A stretch of 31,101 bases of DNA from REEB426 sp964551975 (GCA_964551975.1 CAZKFI010000025.1:1-31101), one strand, 5' to 3'. Counted from the stretch's first letter, positions 16,391 to 24,938 are shown. A program made the numbers and translations. Notes: a model not told the origin generated them from the letters alone.

Positions 16391-16400
16391 NNNNNNNNNN
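16391..16400. other. Scaffold gap: ten unknown bases
   Basis: A run of exactly ten N lies between livG and livF. Ten Ns is a common placeholder of arbitrary length, so true distance and frame across it are unknown. An ATG at 16378 (ATGACTGAGGAC) six bases after the livG stop reads MTED into the gap and is probably the real start of livF. Confidence 0.95.
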
Positions 16401-16402
16401 GG

Positions 16403-17107
16403 ATGCCACTCCTGGAATTGCGTGGCATCAACACCTACTACGGACAGATGCACGTTCTTCAGGACGTCGCGCTCCAGGTAAACCAGGGTGAACTTGTGGC
16501 CTTGCTGGGGGGTAATGCCTGCGGAAAGTCCACCACTCTGAAGACGGTGCTGGGCCTTGTGTCCCCGAAGACCGGGCAGGTGATTTTCGATGGCGAAGAC
16601 GTCACCAGCCACAAGCCGGCGCAACGCATTCGTCGCGGCATCGCCGTGGTTCCCGAGAATCGGCGACTATTCGGCGCCATGTCGGTCCTAGAGAACCTCA
16701 AGATGGGTGCATTCACCCAAAAAACTGTCTCAGAGTCGGACGTAGAGGCCATGTACACGCTGTTCCCGAAATTGGCGGAGCGTCGCAACCAGATGGCTGG
16801 AACACTCTCCGGCGGAGAGCAGCAGATGGTTGCCGTCGCCCGCGCCCTGATGTCGAAGCCACGTCTGTTGTTGATGGACGAACCTTCGATGGGCCTCTCG
16901 CCCAAACTCGTCGAGCAGTCCTTCGAGATGATCGCCGACCTCCACGCTCAGGGCGTGTCCATGCTGGTTGTCGAGCAGAATGCCAACATGGCCCTGTCCG
17001 TTGCTGACCGCGGCTATGTGTTGCAAACCGGTCGCGTTGTCCTGACTGGACCAGCAGAACAGCTGGCCCGCGATGAGGAGCTGCGGAGGGCATACCTTGG
17101 GCGATGA
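16403..17107 (+). CDS. livF: Branched-chain amino-acid-type ABC transporter ATPase LivF (start uncertain)
   Basis: 234 residues from the first ATG after the scaffold gap. Second ATPase of the transporter. Visible: LRGINTYYGQMHVLQDVAL (typical LivF start), Walker A GGNACGKST (family more often GRNGAGKT; the lysine and Ser are kept), Q-loop region GIAVVPENRRLF, signature LSGGEQQMVAVARA, Walker B LLLMDEPSMGLSP and MLVVEQNANMAL, where LivF normally has Gln instead of the H-loop His. The true start is probably the ATG at 16378, before the ten Ns, giving a few more residues. Its TGA is one base before the aminotransferase ATG, so the two are co-translated. Confidence 0.93.
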   Translation: MPLLELRGINTYYGQMHVLQDVALQVNQGELVALLGGNACGKSTTLKTVLGLVSPKTGQVIFDGEDVTSHKPAQRIRRGIAVVPENRRLFGAMSVLENLKMGAFTQKTVSESDVEAMYTLFPKLAERRNQMAGTLSGGEQQMVAVARALMSKPRLLLMDEPSMGLSPKLVEQSFEMIADLHAQGVSMLVVEQNANMALSVADRGYVLQTGRVVLTGPAEQLARDEELRRAYLGR

Positions 17108-17108
17108 C

Positions 17109-18233
17109 ATGCTGCGATTTCGGGAGCGATTCCCGATCTTCGAGCACACGACCTACATGAACAGCTGCTCCATGGCCGCTTTGGCCGATGAGGTTCGCGC
17201 ATCAGTGATCGGCTACTTGGACGATCTTGAGAGGGATGGTTCCCTCTGGGCCACTTGGGTGGCGCGGCAGGACGAAGTGCGTCGCCGCCTGGCTCAAGTC
17301 TTCAACACCGATACAGCCCAGGTCGCCGTCACGCCTTCGGCCTCAGCAGCCGTCTCATCGATCGCTTCTGCAGTTTTGACCGATCCAAAGCGATCGAAAG
17401 TGGTCACGACGGAGCTGGAATTCCCCACGATCGGTCAGATCTGGCACGCACGGGAGCGACAGGGCGTCGAAGTTGTACACGTGCCATCCACCGAAGACCT
17501 CGCCTTGGATATGAAAGCCCTTGAGCAGGCGATCGACGACCAAACGGCCATCGTCTCTGTTACGCATGTGTGCTACCGAAACGGTGCAATGATCGATCTG
17601 AAACCGGTCATCGATCTCGCTCATGCTCGGGGCGTGCCGGTTCTCGTCGACGCCTATCAATCTGTCGGTGCAGTACCCATTGACTTCCCATCCCTGGGGG
17701 CCGATTTTCTCGTCGGGGGAGTGCTGAAGTACATGCTGGGACTACCCGGTGTGGGCTTCGCCCTCGCGAGTCCGGCGACGATGAACTACGTTCCGACGAT
17801 CACCGGGTGGTTTGCTGCTCGCGACATTTTCGCCATGGATATTCATCACTACGACCCGGCACCCGACGCGCGTCGATTCGAGGGTGGTACGCCGGGCGTT
17901 CCCTCCCTGTATCCAGCAGCGGCCGGCTTGGCCTTACTTCTCGAAGTCGGGCAGCAGCAGGCCTGGCAGCACACCGCACAACTGCACGATGCGCTACGCA
18001 GTGCGGTCATCGAGGTGGGAGCCACCGTTGTCACGCCGCAGGAGCGGCACGGTGCCATGCTTGCGGTTGCGGCCACTGACGACCACGCCCTGGTTGCCGC
18101 GTTGGAAGCTGACCGAGTGATCACAAGCTGCCGTGACGGGAATGTGCGCATTAGCCCGCACTTCTACAACAGTTTGGATGACGTCGAGGTTGTCACCAAG
18201 GCACTGCAGCGTCATCGTCACCTGCTGCGTTGA
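17109..18233 (+). CDS. Class V aminotransferase-fold PLP enzyme
   Basis: 374 residues. PLP-dependent enzyme of the class V fold (aminotransferases, cysteine desulfurases, kynureninases, epimerases). Visible: TYMNSCSMAALADEV start strand, the PLP-phosphate loop TPSASAAVSS, VDAYQSVGAVPID with Asp181 (pyridine N) and Gln184, and the probable Schiff-base Lys207 in GGVLKYMLGLPGVGF, which replaces the usual S-x-H-K. The exact reaction cannot be assigned. The ATG at 17109 begins one base after the livF stop, and the stop overlaps the next gene (TTGA), so it belongs to the transporter operon; action on the imported amino compound is a reasonable inference. An upstream in-frame ATG-less stretch inside livF was not used. 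Confidence 0.85.
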   Translation: MLRFRERFPIFEHTTYMNSCSMAALADEVRASVIGYLDDLERDGSLWATWVARQDEVRRRLAQVFNTDTAQVAVTPSASAAVSSIASAVLTDPKRSKVVTTELEFPTIGQIWHARERQGVEVVHVPSTEDLALDMKALEQAIDDQTAIVSVTHVCYRNGAMIDLKPVIDLAHARGVPVLVDAYQSVGAVPIDFPSLGADFLVGGVLKYMLGLPGVGFALASPATMNYVPTITGWFAARDIFAMDIHHYDPAPDARRFEGGTPGVPSLYPAAAGLALLLEVGQQQAWQHTAQLHDALRSAVIEVGATVVTPQERHGAMLAVAATDDHALVAALEADRVITSCRDGNVRISPHFYNSLDDVEVVTKALQRHRHLLR

Positions 18234-19018
18234 CCCCGTACGAGGTTCTGCGTCAGGCCAAACCCCGGGACGCGATGGTGCGTTGGAGTGTCGATCCGTC
18301 AAGCGTAATCAGTGCAGTCTGTGAAGGTGAGCAGATCGGGTGGCTCCGCGTCGATGCCAAGGGCCAGCGCTGGGTAACCGTTCTCGGTCATGATGCAGAC
18401 ACAGTTAACGAAATCGTCAAGGATTTGGCACACGACAACAGTGACCAAATTGATCAAATTGACAAAATTGACGGGCTAACCTGCCAGGCGAACATCTGGC
18501 CTCAAATATGGGCAACGTGGCCTGGTCGCAACACTGGAAATGACCTGGACTACGGCTACTGGGCACTCTGGTACCAACTGATCCCGCGCGAACGCTCGAC
18601 AAGAGCCGTCAGGACCGCTGATACGAACAGTGCGGTGGTGCTGGATCCGGTGGATCCGCGTATCCGGCCTCTGCTGGCGCATTCGAGTTCCGCGCACGTC
18701 TTCCCGGGGGATCCACGCCTCCTGCGCTGGGTCGGTGTGGAGGTTGGCACGCATCTCATATCCGTTGCCGGGCAGATTCGGGCGCACCATGGAGCAACGG
18801 AGATTGTTAGTGTATGTACTGAACCCCGTTACCGAGGTCACGGCTATGCCGCGCTTTGTGTGGAGAGCGTCGTTGACTTCGCCATCCTGGATGGCTATGA
18901 AGCCGTCATTCTCGAGGCCTACGCAGAAAATGCAGCAGCGGCGGCGGTGTATTCACGCGCTGGGTTCACGGAACACGACCGCTACTGCTCCTGGATGGTG
19001 ACTCAGCGGCCTGGATGA
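18230..19018 (+). CDS. GNAT-family N-acetyltransferase with an uncharacterised N-terminal region
   Basis: 262 residues from a TTG that overlaps the aminotransferase stop (TTGA). The C-terminal part (about 165-258) is a GNAT domain: acetyl-CoA loop RYRGHGYA at 200-207 (R-x-x-G-x-G/A), then EAVILEAYAENAAAAAVYSRAGF, the usual beta5-alpha4 block. Residues 1-160 match no family I recognise; they include the acidic repeat DQIDQIDKID (72-81). Substrate unknown. Alternative start: ATG at 18275, which would lose 15 residues; I favour TTG because of the 4-base overlap. It is the last gene of the transporter operon; the next gene begins 36 bases later and is housekeeping. Confidence 0.78.
   Translation: MTPYEVLRQAKPRDAMVRWSVDPSSVISAVCEGEQIGWLRVDAKGQRWVTVLGHDADTVNEIVKDLAHDNSDQIDQIDKIDGLTCQANIWPQIWATWPGRNTGNDLDYGYWALWYQLIPRERSTRAVRTADTNSAVVLDPVDPRIRPLLAHSSSAHVFPGDPRLLRWVGVEVGTHLISVAGQIRAHHGATEIVSVCTEPRYRGHGYAALCVESVVDFAILDGYEAVILEAYAENAAAAAVYSRAGFTEHDRYCSWMVTQRPG
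18445..18471 (+). repeat. 9-bp AT-rich tandem repeat x3 in the GNAT gene
   Basis: CCAAATTGA-TCAAATTGA-CAAAATTGA: three in-frame 9-base units encoding QID-QID-KID. The run is strikingly AT-rich for this genome and lies in a predicted linker of the protein's N-terminal part. Confidence 0.85.
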
Positions 19019-19053
19019 GTCGGTGACTGTCAGAACGGATGCAAGGGCACAGC

Positions 19054-20454
19054 ATGCCACCTGATCTCCTGACCTATCGTGAGCCCGTGACGCTCTTCGA
19101 TGAACAGGCGTTGACCTGGCAAGCACCGATGGCGGATCGCATGAGACCCCGCACCCTGGACGAGGTCGTAGGGCAGGAGGCAGTGCTTGCCCCGGGCGCG
19201 CCGCTTCGGCGTCTTCTGGAGTCGGGGAGCAACGCGGTCTCGCTGGTCCTCTGGGGCCCGCCCGGCTCCGGAAAGACCACCCTGGCTCGCCTTGCGGCGC
19301 GCGTCGCTCAGCGTGAATTCGTGCAACTTTCTGCGGTGACATCTGGAGTCAAAGATGTTCGCGAGGCCATAGAACAGGCACGCCGCGGTCGAGACCTGTA
19401 TGGACGGCACACAGTGCTGTTCATAGATGAAGTGCACAGATTCTCCAAAGCGCAGCAGGATGCGCTGTTGCCAGCTGTCGAACACGGCTGGGTGACCCTC
19501 ATAGCGGCGACCACGGAAAATCCGAGCTTTTCGGTCATCGCGCCGCTGCTGTCTCGGAGCCTTCTGGTGCGACTCGAGGAGCTAGACGCAACAGCCGTCA
19601 GGCAGGTGATCGAACGTGCAGTAGCCGATGAACGTGGGCTAAACGGACGGGTGACGCTGTCTGATGATGCTCTGGAGTATCTCGTTCGCATGAGTGGGGG
19701 CGATGCTCGTCAGGCCTTGACCGTGCTTGAAGCTGCTGCGCTTACGCGGGATAGCCAGGATCAGCGGGATGCCACCATCACCCTGACTGATGTTGAACGG
19801 GCAGTGCTGCATGCCGCTCCGCGCTATGACCGTCAAGGTGATCAGCATTACGACATCATTAGTGCCTTCATCAAAAGCGTGCGAGGAAGTGACGTGAATG
19901 CGGCCCTGCACTACTTGGCGCGCATGCTGGAGGCCGGAGAGGATCCGCGTTTCATCGCGCGACGATTGATGATCCTTGCGAGTGAGGATATCGGGATGGC
20001 CGATCCGACCGCCCTTACGGTGACTACGTCAGCTGCGCAGGCAGTTGCGGTCATCGGGATGCCCGAATCACGGTTGATCCTGGCGCAGGCCACCATTCAC
20101 ACCAGTTTGGCCCCCAAGTCGAACGCGGTCCTCACTGCCATTGACCAGGCGCAGGCTGATGTCCGTGCCGGCTTCAACGGGCCAGTGCCGCTCTGGCTCC
20201 GCGACGGACACTATCCGGGTGCGAGTGCGCTGGGCCATGCTGTGGGCTACCGATACCCGCACGACGAGCCGGATGGTGTGACGGATCAGCAGTATCTTCC
20301 GGATGACTTGGTGGAGCGTCAGTACTATCGACCAACACGGCGCGGCCTTGAGGCGCGCTGGACTGACTTGGTCACCAGGCTCAACGAGCTTCGCCGTGGC
20401 TCCCGTGACTCCCGTGGATCGGTAGACGGTTCACATACCGATGCCCCTGCTTAG
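19054..20454 (+). CDS. rarA: Replication-associated recombination protein A (RarA/MgsA AAA+ ATPase)
   Basis: 466 residues from the ATG at 19054. Clamp-loader-like AAA+ ATPase that acts at stalled replication forks. Visible: the family start LFDEQALTWQAPMADRMRPRTLDEVVGQ, Walker A GPPGSGKT at 68-75, Walker B VLFIDEVHRF, sensor 1 AATTENPSF, arginine finger LLSRS, and the C-terminal MgsA tetramerisation region with HYDIISAFIKSVRGSD and DPRFIARRLMILASEDIGMADP. AAGGG eight bases upstream supports the 19054 start; an in-frame ATG at 19039 is possible but lacks a ribosome site. It restores the conserved order leading to alaS. Confidence 0.95.
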   Translation: MPPDLLTYREPVTLFDEQALTWQAPMADRMRPRTLDEVVGQEAVLAPGAPLRRLLESGSNAVSLVLWGPPGSGKTTLARLAARVAQREFVQLSAVTSGVKDVREAIEQARRGRDLYGRHTVLFIDEVHRFSKAQQDALLPAVEHGWVTLIAATTENPSFSVIAPLLSRSLLVRLEELDATAVRQVIERAVADERGLNGRVTLSDDALEYLVRMSGGDARQALTVLEAAALTRDSQDQRDATITLTDVERAVLHAAPRYDRQGDQHYDIISAFIKSVRGSDVNAALHYLARMLEAGEDPRFIARRLMILASEDIGMADPTALTVTTSAAQAVAVIGMPESRLILAQATIHTSLAPKSNAVLTAIDQAQADVRAGFNGPVPLWLRDGHYPGASALGHAVGYRYPHDEPDGVTDQQYLPDDLVERQYYRPTRRGLEARWTDLVTRLNELRRGSRDSRGSVDGSHTDAPA

Positions 20455-20462
20455 ATACCGCT

Positions 20463-20654
20463 ATGAGCCGGCTTGTCTATTTCGGTCTGGGAGTGCTTAC
20501 AGGAGTCTTCCTCGCTCGCCGAGGGGCTGCGTGGACGGCGCAAATCCGTGAGCAAGGGGTCATCGAGAGCAGCCGTCGCATCGGCATCTCCGCCGGCAAG
20601 GCAATTCAGGTTGGTCGGACAGTGCTCAATGGATCGCAGGGGAGTCACCCGTAA
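20463..20654 (+). CDS. Small single-helix membrane protein between rarA and alaS
   Basis: 63 residues. One N-terminal hydrophobic helix (about 4-18, LVYFGLGVLTGVFLA) followed by RR and a short amphipathic cytoplasmic tail. Small proteins of this form, 'F.lG...G.y...R', lie directly before alaS in many Actinobacteria (annotated as DUF6167-like or hypothetical); I recognise the context rather than a strong motif. The ATG is 8 bases after the rarA stop and the TAA shares a base with the alaS ATG (TAATG). Function unknown. The conserved spot and tight coupling make it a real gene rather than a chance frame. Confidence 0.75.
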   Translation: MSRLVYFGLGVLTGVFLARRGAAWTAQIREQGVIESSRRIGISAGKAIQVGRTVLNGSQGSHP

Positions 20655-23317
20655 TGGAGTCAGCCGAGATCCGTAGTCGTTTCCTGCGCTACTTCGCCGA
20701 GAAGAATCATCAGATTGTCCCATCGGCGTCGCTGCTCTTGGATGATCCAACGCTGCTCTTCGTGAATGCGGGGATGGTGCCCTTCAAGCCGTACTTCCTA
20801 GGCGAAGCCCCACCCCCGTATCCACGTGCGACCAGCGTGCAAAAAGTTGTGCGGACCCTAGACATCGAGGAAGTCGGGAAAACAACCCGACATGCCTCAT
20901 TTTTCCAAATGGCCGGCAACTTTTCCTTTGGGGATTACTTCAAAGAAGACGCAATTCCCTTCGCCTGGGAACTACTGACTCGCTCGCAGGCCGATGGTGG
21001 TTATGGCTTCGATGAGGCACGGCTCTGGGTGACGGTGTACCTGGATGATGACGAGGCCGCCGATATCTGGCATCACAAGGTTGGTGTGCCCCTTGAGCGG
21101 ATTCAACGCCGCGGTCAGGCCGACAACTTCTGGTCGATGGGCGTTCCGGGTCCCTGTGGGCCCTGCTCTGAGATCTACTACGACCGAGGGTCAGAGTATG
21201 GCAAGCCTGGTGGCCCGGTTGTTGATGAGGATCGCTACCTCGAAGTGTGGAATCTCGTCTTCATGCAGTTTGCGCGAGGTGATGGCCCGGGCAAGGAGGG
21301 CTACCCAATTCTTGGCGAGTTGCCTGCCAAGAACATCGATACCGGAATGGGCCTTGAGCGCATGGCTGCTCTGCTCCAAGGCGTAGACAACATCTACGAG
21401 ATCGATACGACACGAGGAATCCTGGATCGTGCCTGTGAACTTTCCGGAACTAGGTACGGTGATAACGAGCGCACAGATGTTGCCCTCCGCGTCGTAGCAG
21501 ACCACGCACGAACCTGTGTCTTCCTCATCGGGGACGGTGTGCTGCCAGGGAATGAGGGTCGCGGCTATGTACTGCGTCGGCTCGCAAGACGCGTGGTGCG
21601 AACCATGCGCCTTCTCGGGGCTCCACAGGAAACGCTAGGGGAGTTGGTCGATCGCACGATCCTGACCATGGCTCCGCAGTATCCCGAGCTCAACGATGAA
21701 GCATCCCGCATACGCCAGATCGCAGTGAGCGAGGAGGCTGCGTTCCTGCAGACGTTGCGGACTGGCACAACGATTTTCGATCAGGCTGTTCGTCGAATCC
21801 GAGATGCCGGGCTCAAGAGGCTCCCTGGCGAGGAGGCCTTTGCGCTCCATGACACCTATGGATTCCCGATAGATGTGACCCTGGAAATGGCAGCGGAGCA
21901 AGGCTTGGAGGTCGATCAAGAAGGTTTCCGTTCGCTCATGGCCCAGCAGCGCGAGCGGGCCAAAGCCGATGCTCGGGATCGAAAGGCAGGGCTATCAGCA
22001 ACGACTGCCTATCGAGAAGTGCTCGCTTCAGGTGGTACCACCGCATTCACCGGCTACGACGAAACAATGAGCGAAGCGCGCATCATCGGACTTCTCCATG
22101 ACGGCGCCACGGTGGCGGCTGCCCCCCAGGGTGCGCACGTGGAAGTCATCTTGGATCGCACGCCCTTCTATGCAGAAGCCGGCGGGCAACTTGCTGATCA
22201 TGGTCGGATCCTTGGTGGAGACGGAAGTGTCATCCAGGTCTACGACGTGCAAGCGCCGGTACCCGGCCTGGTCGTGCACCGCGGTGAAGTCACCACGGGC
22301 GATGTCACCACTGGTTCTGCAGTATCCGCATGTGTGGATGTTCAGCGTCGCCGGGCAATCTCGCGCGCGCACACCGCCACGCACCTGATTCATCGAGCCT
22401 TTCGAGATCGGCTGGGTGACACCGCGACGCAAATGGGTTCCGAGAACGCCCCTGGGCGCTTGCGCTTTGACTTCCCAAGCCCGACCCCGGTAGCTCGGCC
22501 TGTGCTGAGCGAAGTCGAAGGTCTGGTCAACAGCGTTGTCATGGATGACCTTGATGTTGAGGCACAGATCATGAACCAGGAACAAGCACGGTCGATGGGG
22601 GCGATGGCCCTCTTTGGCGAAAAGTACGGCGATCAGGTTCGAGTCGTGTCAGTCGGGGATTGGGCTCACGAATTGTGCGGTGGCACGCACGCTCGGCGTT
22701 CTGGACAGCTAGGTGTGGTCACGTTTCTCTCAGAAGGCTCGATCGGAACTGGTGTGCGGCGCATTGAAGCACTGGTTGGCACTGATGCGTATCAGTTCCT
22801 CGCCAGGGAGCACATCCTGGTGTCACGTCTTGCCGAAATCCTGAAGACTCCTGGTGACGAGATGGTCGATCGGATAGAGCGGCTCCTGGGATCCCTGAAG
22901 GAGGCGGAACGATCCCTTGCCAACCTGCGGTCAGCCCAGCTCGCCGCATCACTGGACGATTTGCTCGGATCGCCGACGCTGTGTGGTGGAGTTCAGGTGT
23001 GGACATTCCAGGCGCCCTCGGGGACCGCAGCTGGCGATCTTCGTGAACTCGTGATGAAGGCCCGCGGTCAGGTCCTGCCGCAATCCGCAGTAGTAGCCGG
23101 TGCAGCTGAGTCGGAGGGGCGCTTGGCGGTGGTCGTGGCTGCAACACCGGCGGCAGTTGCCGCGGGAGTTTCCGCAGATCAACTGCTCAAGGCCGTGCTG
23201 GAGCCTGGTGGCGGCAAGGGAGGCGGAAAGCCAGACATGGCTCAAGGCGGTAGCCAACAGCCAGCTGCCTTGGCGGCCGGGTTCCAGGCGATGATGCGGC
23301 AGATCAGCAACACCTAA
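20654..23317 (+). CDS. alaS: Alanine--tRNA ligase
   Basis: 887 residues, full length. Charges tRNA-Ala and edits Ser/Gly-tRNA-Ala. Order: class II catalytic core (RSRFLRYFAEKNH, MVPFKPYFLG, the TTRHASFFQMAGNFSFGDYF block, motif 3 around GRGYVLRRLARR), tRNA-recognition helices, the editing domain with zinc ligands H573-x3-H577 (HTATH) and C675-x3-H679 (CGGTH), a coiled coil near 745-770, and the C-Ala domain ending in a glycine-rich GGGKGGGKPDMAQGG. All expected catalytic and editing residues are present. The start ATG overlaps the stop of the small membrane protein by one base. ruvX follows after 11 bases. Confidence 0.97.
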   Translation: MESAEIRSRFLRYFAEKNHQIVPSASLLLDDPTLLFVNAGMVPFKPYFLGEAPPPYPRATSVQKVVRTLDIEEVGKTTRHASFFQMAGNFSFGDYFKEDAIPFAWELLTRSQADGGYGFDEARLWVTVYLDDDEAADIWHHKVGVPLERIQRRGQADNFWSMGVPGPCGPCSEIYYDRGSEYGKPGGPVVDEDRYLEVWNLVFMQFARGDGPGKEGYPILGELPAKNIDTGMGLERMAALLQGVDNIYEIDTTRGILDRACELSGTRYGDNERTDVALRVVADHARTCVFLIGDGVLPGNEGRGYVLRRLARRVVRTMRLLGAPQETLGELVDRTILTMAPQYPELNDEASRIRQIAVSEEAAFLQTLRTGTTIFDQAVRRIRDAGLKRLPGEEAFALHDTYGFPIDVTLEMAAEQGLEVDQEGFRSLMAQQRERAKADARDRKAGLSATTAYREVLASGGTTAFTGYDETMSEARIIGLLHDGATVAAAPQGAHVEVILDRTPFYAEAGGQLADHGRILGGDGSVIQVYDVQAPVPGLVVHRGEVTTGDVTTGSAVSACVDVQRRRAISRAHTATHLIHRAFRDRLGDTATQMGSENAPGRLRFDFPSPTPVARPVLSEVEGLVNSVVMDDLDVEAQIMNQEQARSMGAMALFGEKYGDQVRVVSVGDWAHELCGGTHARRSGQLGVVTFLSEGSIGTGVRRIEALVGTDAYQFLAREHILVSRLAEILKTPGDEMVDRIERLLGSLKEAERSLANLRSAQLAASLDDLLGSPTLCGGVQVWTFQAPSGTAAGDLRELVMKARGQVLPQSAVVAGAAESEGRLAVVVAATPAAVAAGVSADQLLKAVLEPGGGKGGGKPDMAQGGSQQPAALAAGFQAMMRQISNT

Positions 23318-23328
23318 GGGTCGATGCG

Positions 23329-23841
23329 TTGACCAAGGAGAGTACGAGCAGGAGCCTGGTCTGTCTGGATCCTGGTGATGTGCGTGTAGGCGTTGCCATC
23401 AGGTCCGGTGGAACGAACTTGGCGGTGGGGCGTCCAGCGATCGTGCTGAACCCAGCAGATTCAGACCCAAGCGCCACGATTTGTGCCGCCGTGCGCGCCA
23501 TTGTTGAGGAGATTGACGCCGAATCGGTACTCGTAGGATTGCCGTTGAGTTTGCGCGGAGCCATTGGCCCCGCGGTTGAAAAGACTTTGGTACTTGCCCG
23601 GCTCCTATCCCAGGAGATTTCCCTGCCAGTGCTGCTGGTTGATGAGCGTTTGAGTTCACTGCAGGCACAGCAGGCCCTCAGAGCGGCGGGAAAGAACACA
23701 CGCCGTTCACGTGCGGATATTGATAGCGCGTCAGCCATAATCGTCTTGCAGTCGTACCTGGATGGTGCCCCGGCAATCAGCCTTGACGATTGTGAGCGGC
23801 AGTTCACTCGTGAGCGGCATCGATCTAAGGGAGAGTCGTGA
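23329..23841 (+). CDS. ruvX: RuvX/YqgF-type Holliday junction resolvase
   Basis: 170 residues. RNase H-fold nuclease implicated in Holliday junction resolution and 16S rRNA 5' processing. Motifs: LDPGDVRVGVAI with Asp14 (first catalytic Asp), VGLPLSLRG, VDERLSS at 104-110, and the final catalytic Asp region SRADIDSASA at 127-136. Start is a TTG at 23329, supported by AAGGG seven bases before it; an ATG at 23324 is out of frame and stops at once. The final codons overlap the mltG GTG (GTGA). The order alaS-ruvX-mltG-aroE is highly conserved in Actinobacteria. Confidence 0.93.
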   Translation: MTKESTSRSLVCLDPGDVRVGVAIRSGGTNLAVGRPAIVLNPADSDPSATICAAVRAIVEEIDAESVLVGLPLSLRGAIGPAVEKTLVLARLLSQEISLPVLLVDERLSSLQAQQALRAAGKNTRRSRADIDSASAIIVLQSYLDGAPAISLDDCERQFTRERHRSKGES

Positions 23842-24938
23842 CCCAGTTGGATCAATTCTTTTCCGCTGAGCCGCTTCCTCCATCTCCTAATCGCCGGGCG
23901 CCGGGACGGATCATCGCCGTGGTCGCCTTACTGCTCGTCGCGGTCACCACAGTGGGTGCCGTTTTTCTCCTGTTTCAGCAAGTGGGTGATGTCCAGGATT
24001 ACCCAGGACCAGGTACCGGAGAGACCACTGTGGTGGTCGCTCGTGGTGACTCCCTTCGGGAAATTGGTCAGAGCCTGGTTGAGAACGATGTGGTGCTCTC
24101 CCTTGAGGCATTCCTTGACGCGGCAGCCAATAATCCCGAAGCGCAAACAATTGGTCCCGGCCGCTACACCCTGCTGCGTCAGATGTCCGGCTCTGGGGCC
24201 CTGTCGCTCATGCTGGATCCCCAATCACGCATGCAGTCCAGACTCGTCATTCCGGAAGGCCTGCGATTAGAGGAGGCCGTTGACGCTGCTCAAGCGGCTA
24301 CCGGTCTGCCTATGGAGGATTTCACTCAAGCACTGGAGAACCCTGGTGAGCTTGGGTTACCGCAATGGGCGGATGACCGCCCGGAGGGTTTCATGTTCCC
24401 GGCCACGTATGACCTTGCTGGGGATGAAACGGCGGCGCAGGTACTTGCAACGCTCGTTCAGCGGTTCGATCAGGCGAGCACAACTGTCGATTTAGAAAAC
24501 CGTGCCGAGAGTGTTGGGTTAACTCCGTATGAGGTGGTTGTCGTGGCATCGCTGCTGGAAGCAGAATCCAAGCCACAGGACTTCGCCAAAGTGGCACGAG
24601 TCATTTACAACCGTCTTGAGCAGGGTATGCCGCTTCAACTGGATTCCACGGTGGGCTACGCACTGGGAGTGGACGATCTCACGCTATCGGCCGAACAGCT
24701 AGAGGTTGATTCACCCTTCAACACCTACCGATACCCGGGGCTTCCCCCGAGGCCGATCAATTCACCAGGTGAAGCAGCCCTAGAGGCAGCGTTGGCACCT
24801 GCCAAAGGGAAGTGGCTGTACTTCGTCACGGTGAATCCAGATACTGGTGAGACACGCTTCGCTAAGTCATACGACCGATTCTTGGAGCTGAAGCGGCAGT
24901 TCCAGGACTATCTAGCCGCCAAGGGAGAAGGCTCCTGA
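23838..24938 (+). CDS. mltG: Endolytic murein transglycosylase MltG
   Basis: 366 residues. Cleaves nascent glycan strands in the cell wall and is thought to set their length. A short basic cytoplasmic N-terminus precedes one membrane helix at about 25-46; the rest is extracytoplasmic. A LysM-like region (about 60-120) with VARGDSLREIGQSLVEN and the YceG domain follow. The catalytic Glu is Glu241 in ASLLEAES; IYNRL, LQLDSTVGYALG and SPFNTYRYPGLPPRPI are the family's conserved blocks. The GTG start overlaps the ruvX stop. Its own TGA is overlapped by the probable CTG start of aroE. Confidence 0.95.
   Translation: MTQLDQFFSAEPLPPSPNRRAPGRIIAVVALLLVAVTTVGAVFLLFQQVGDVQDYPGPGTGETTVVVARGDSLREIGQSLVENDVVLSLEAFLDAAANNPEAQTIGPGRYTLLRQMSGSGALSLMLDPQSRMQSRLVIPEGLRLEEAVDAAQAATGLPMEDFTQALENPGELGLPQWADDRPEGFMFPATYDLAGDETAAQVLATLVQRFDQASTTVDLENRAESVGLTPYEVVVVASLLEAESKPQDFAKVARVIYNRLEQGMPLQLDSTVGYALGVDDLTLSAEQLEVDSPFNTYRYPGLPPRPINSPGEAALEAALAPAKGKWLYFVTVNPDTGETRFAKSYDRFLELKRQFQDYLAAKGEGS

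Noticed and set aside
16013..16624. Minus-strand open frame that reads through the ten Ns.
   Set aside because: Antisense to livG and livF and only open because unknown bases cannot contain stops.
22497..22521. A stretch in alaS, TGTGCTGAGCGAAGTCGAAGG, resembles a dispersed genomic repeat known to leave 'PVLSEVEG' in proteins.
   Set aside because: AlaS proteins naturally have a 'L-x-x-V-E-x-L-V-N' helix here, the frame is intact and no second copy is seen in the window, so coincidence with the normal gene is more likely.
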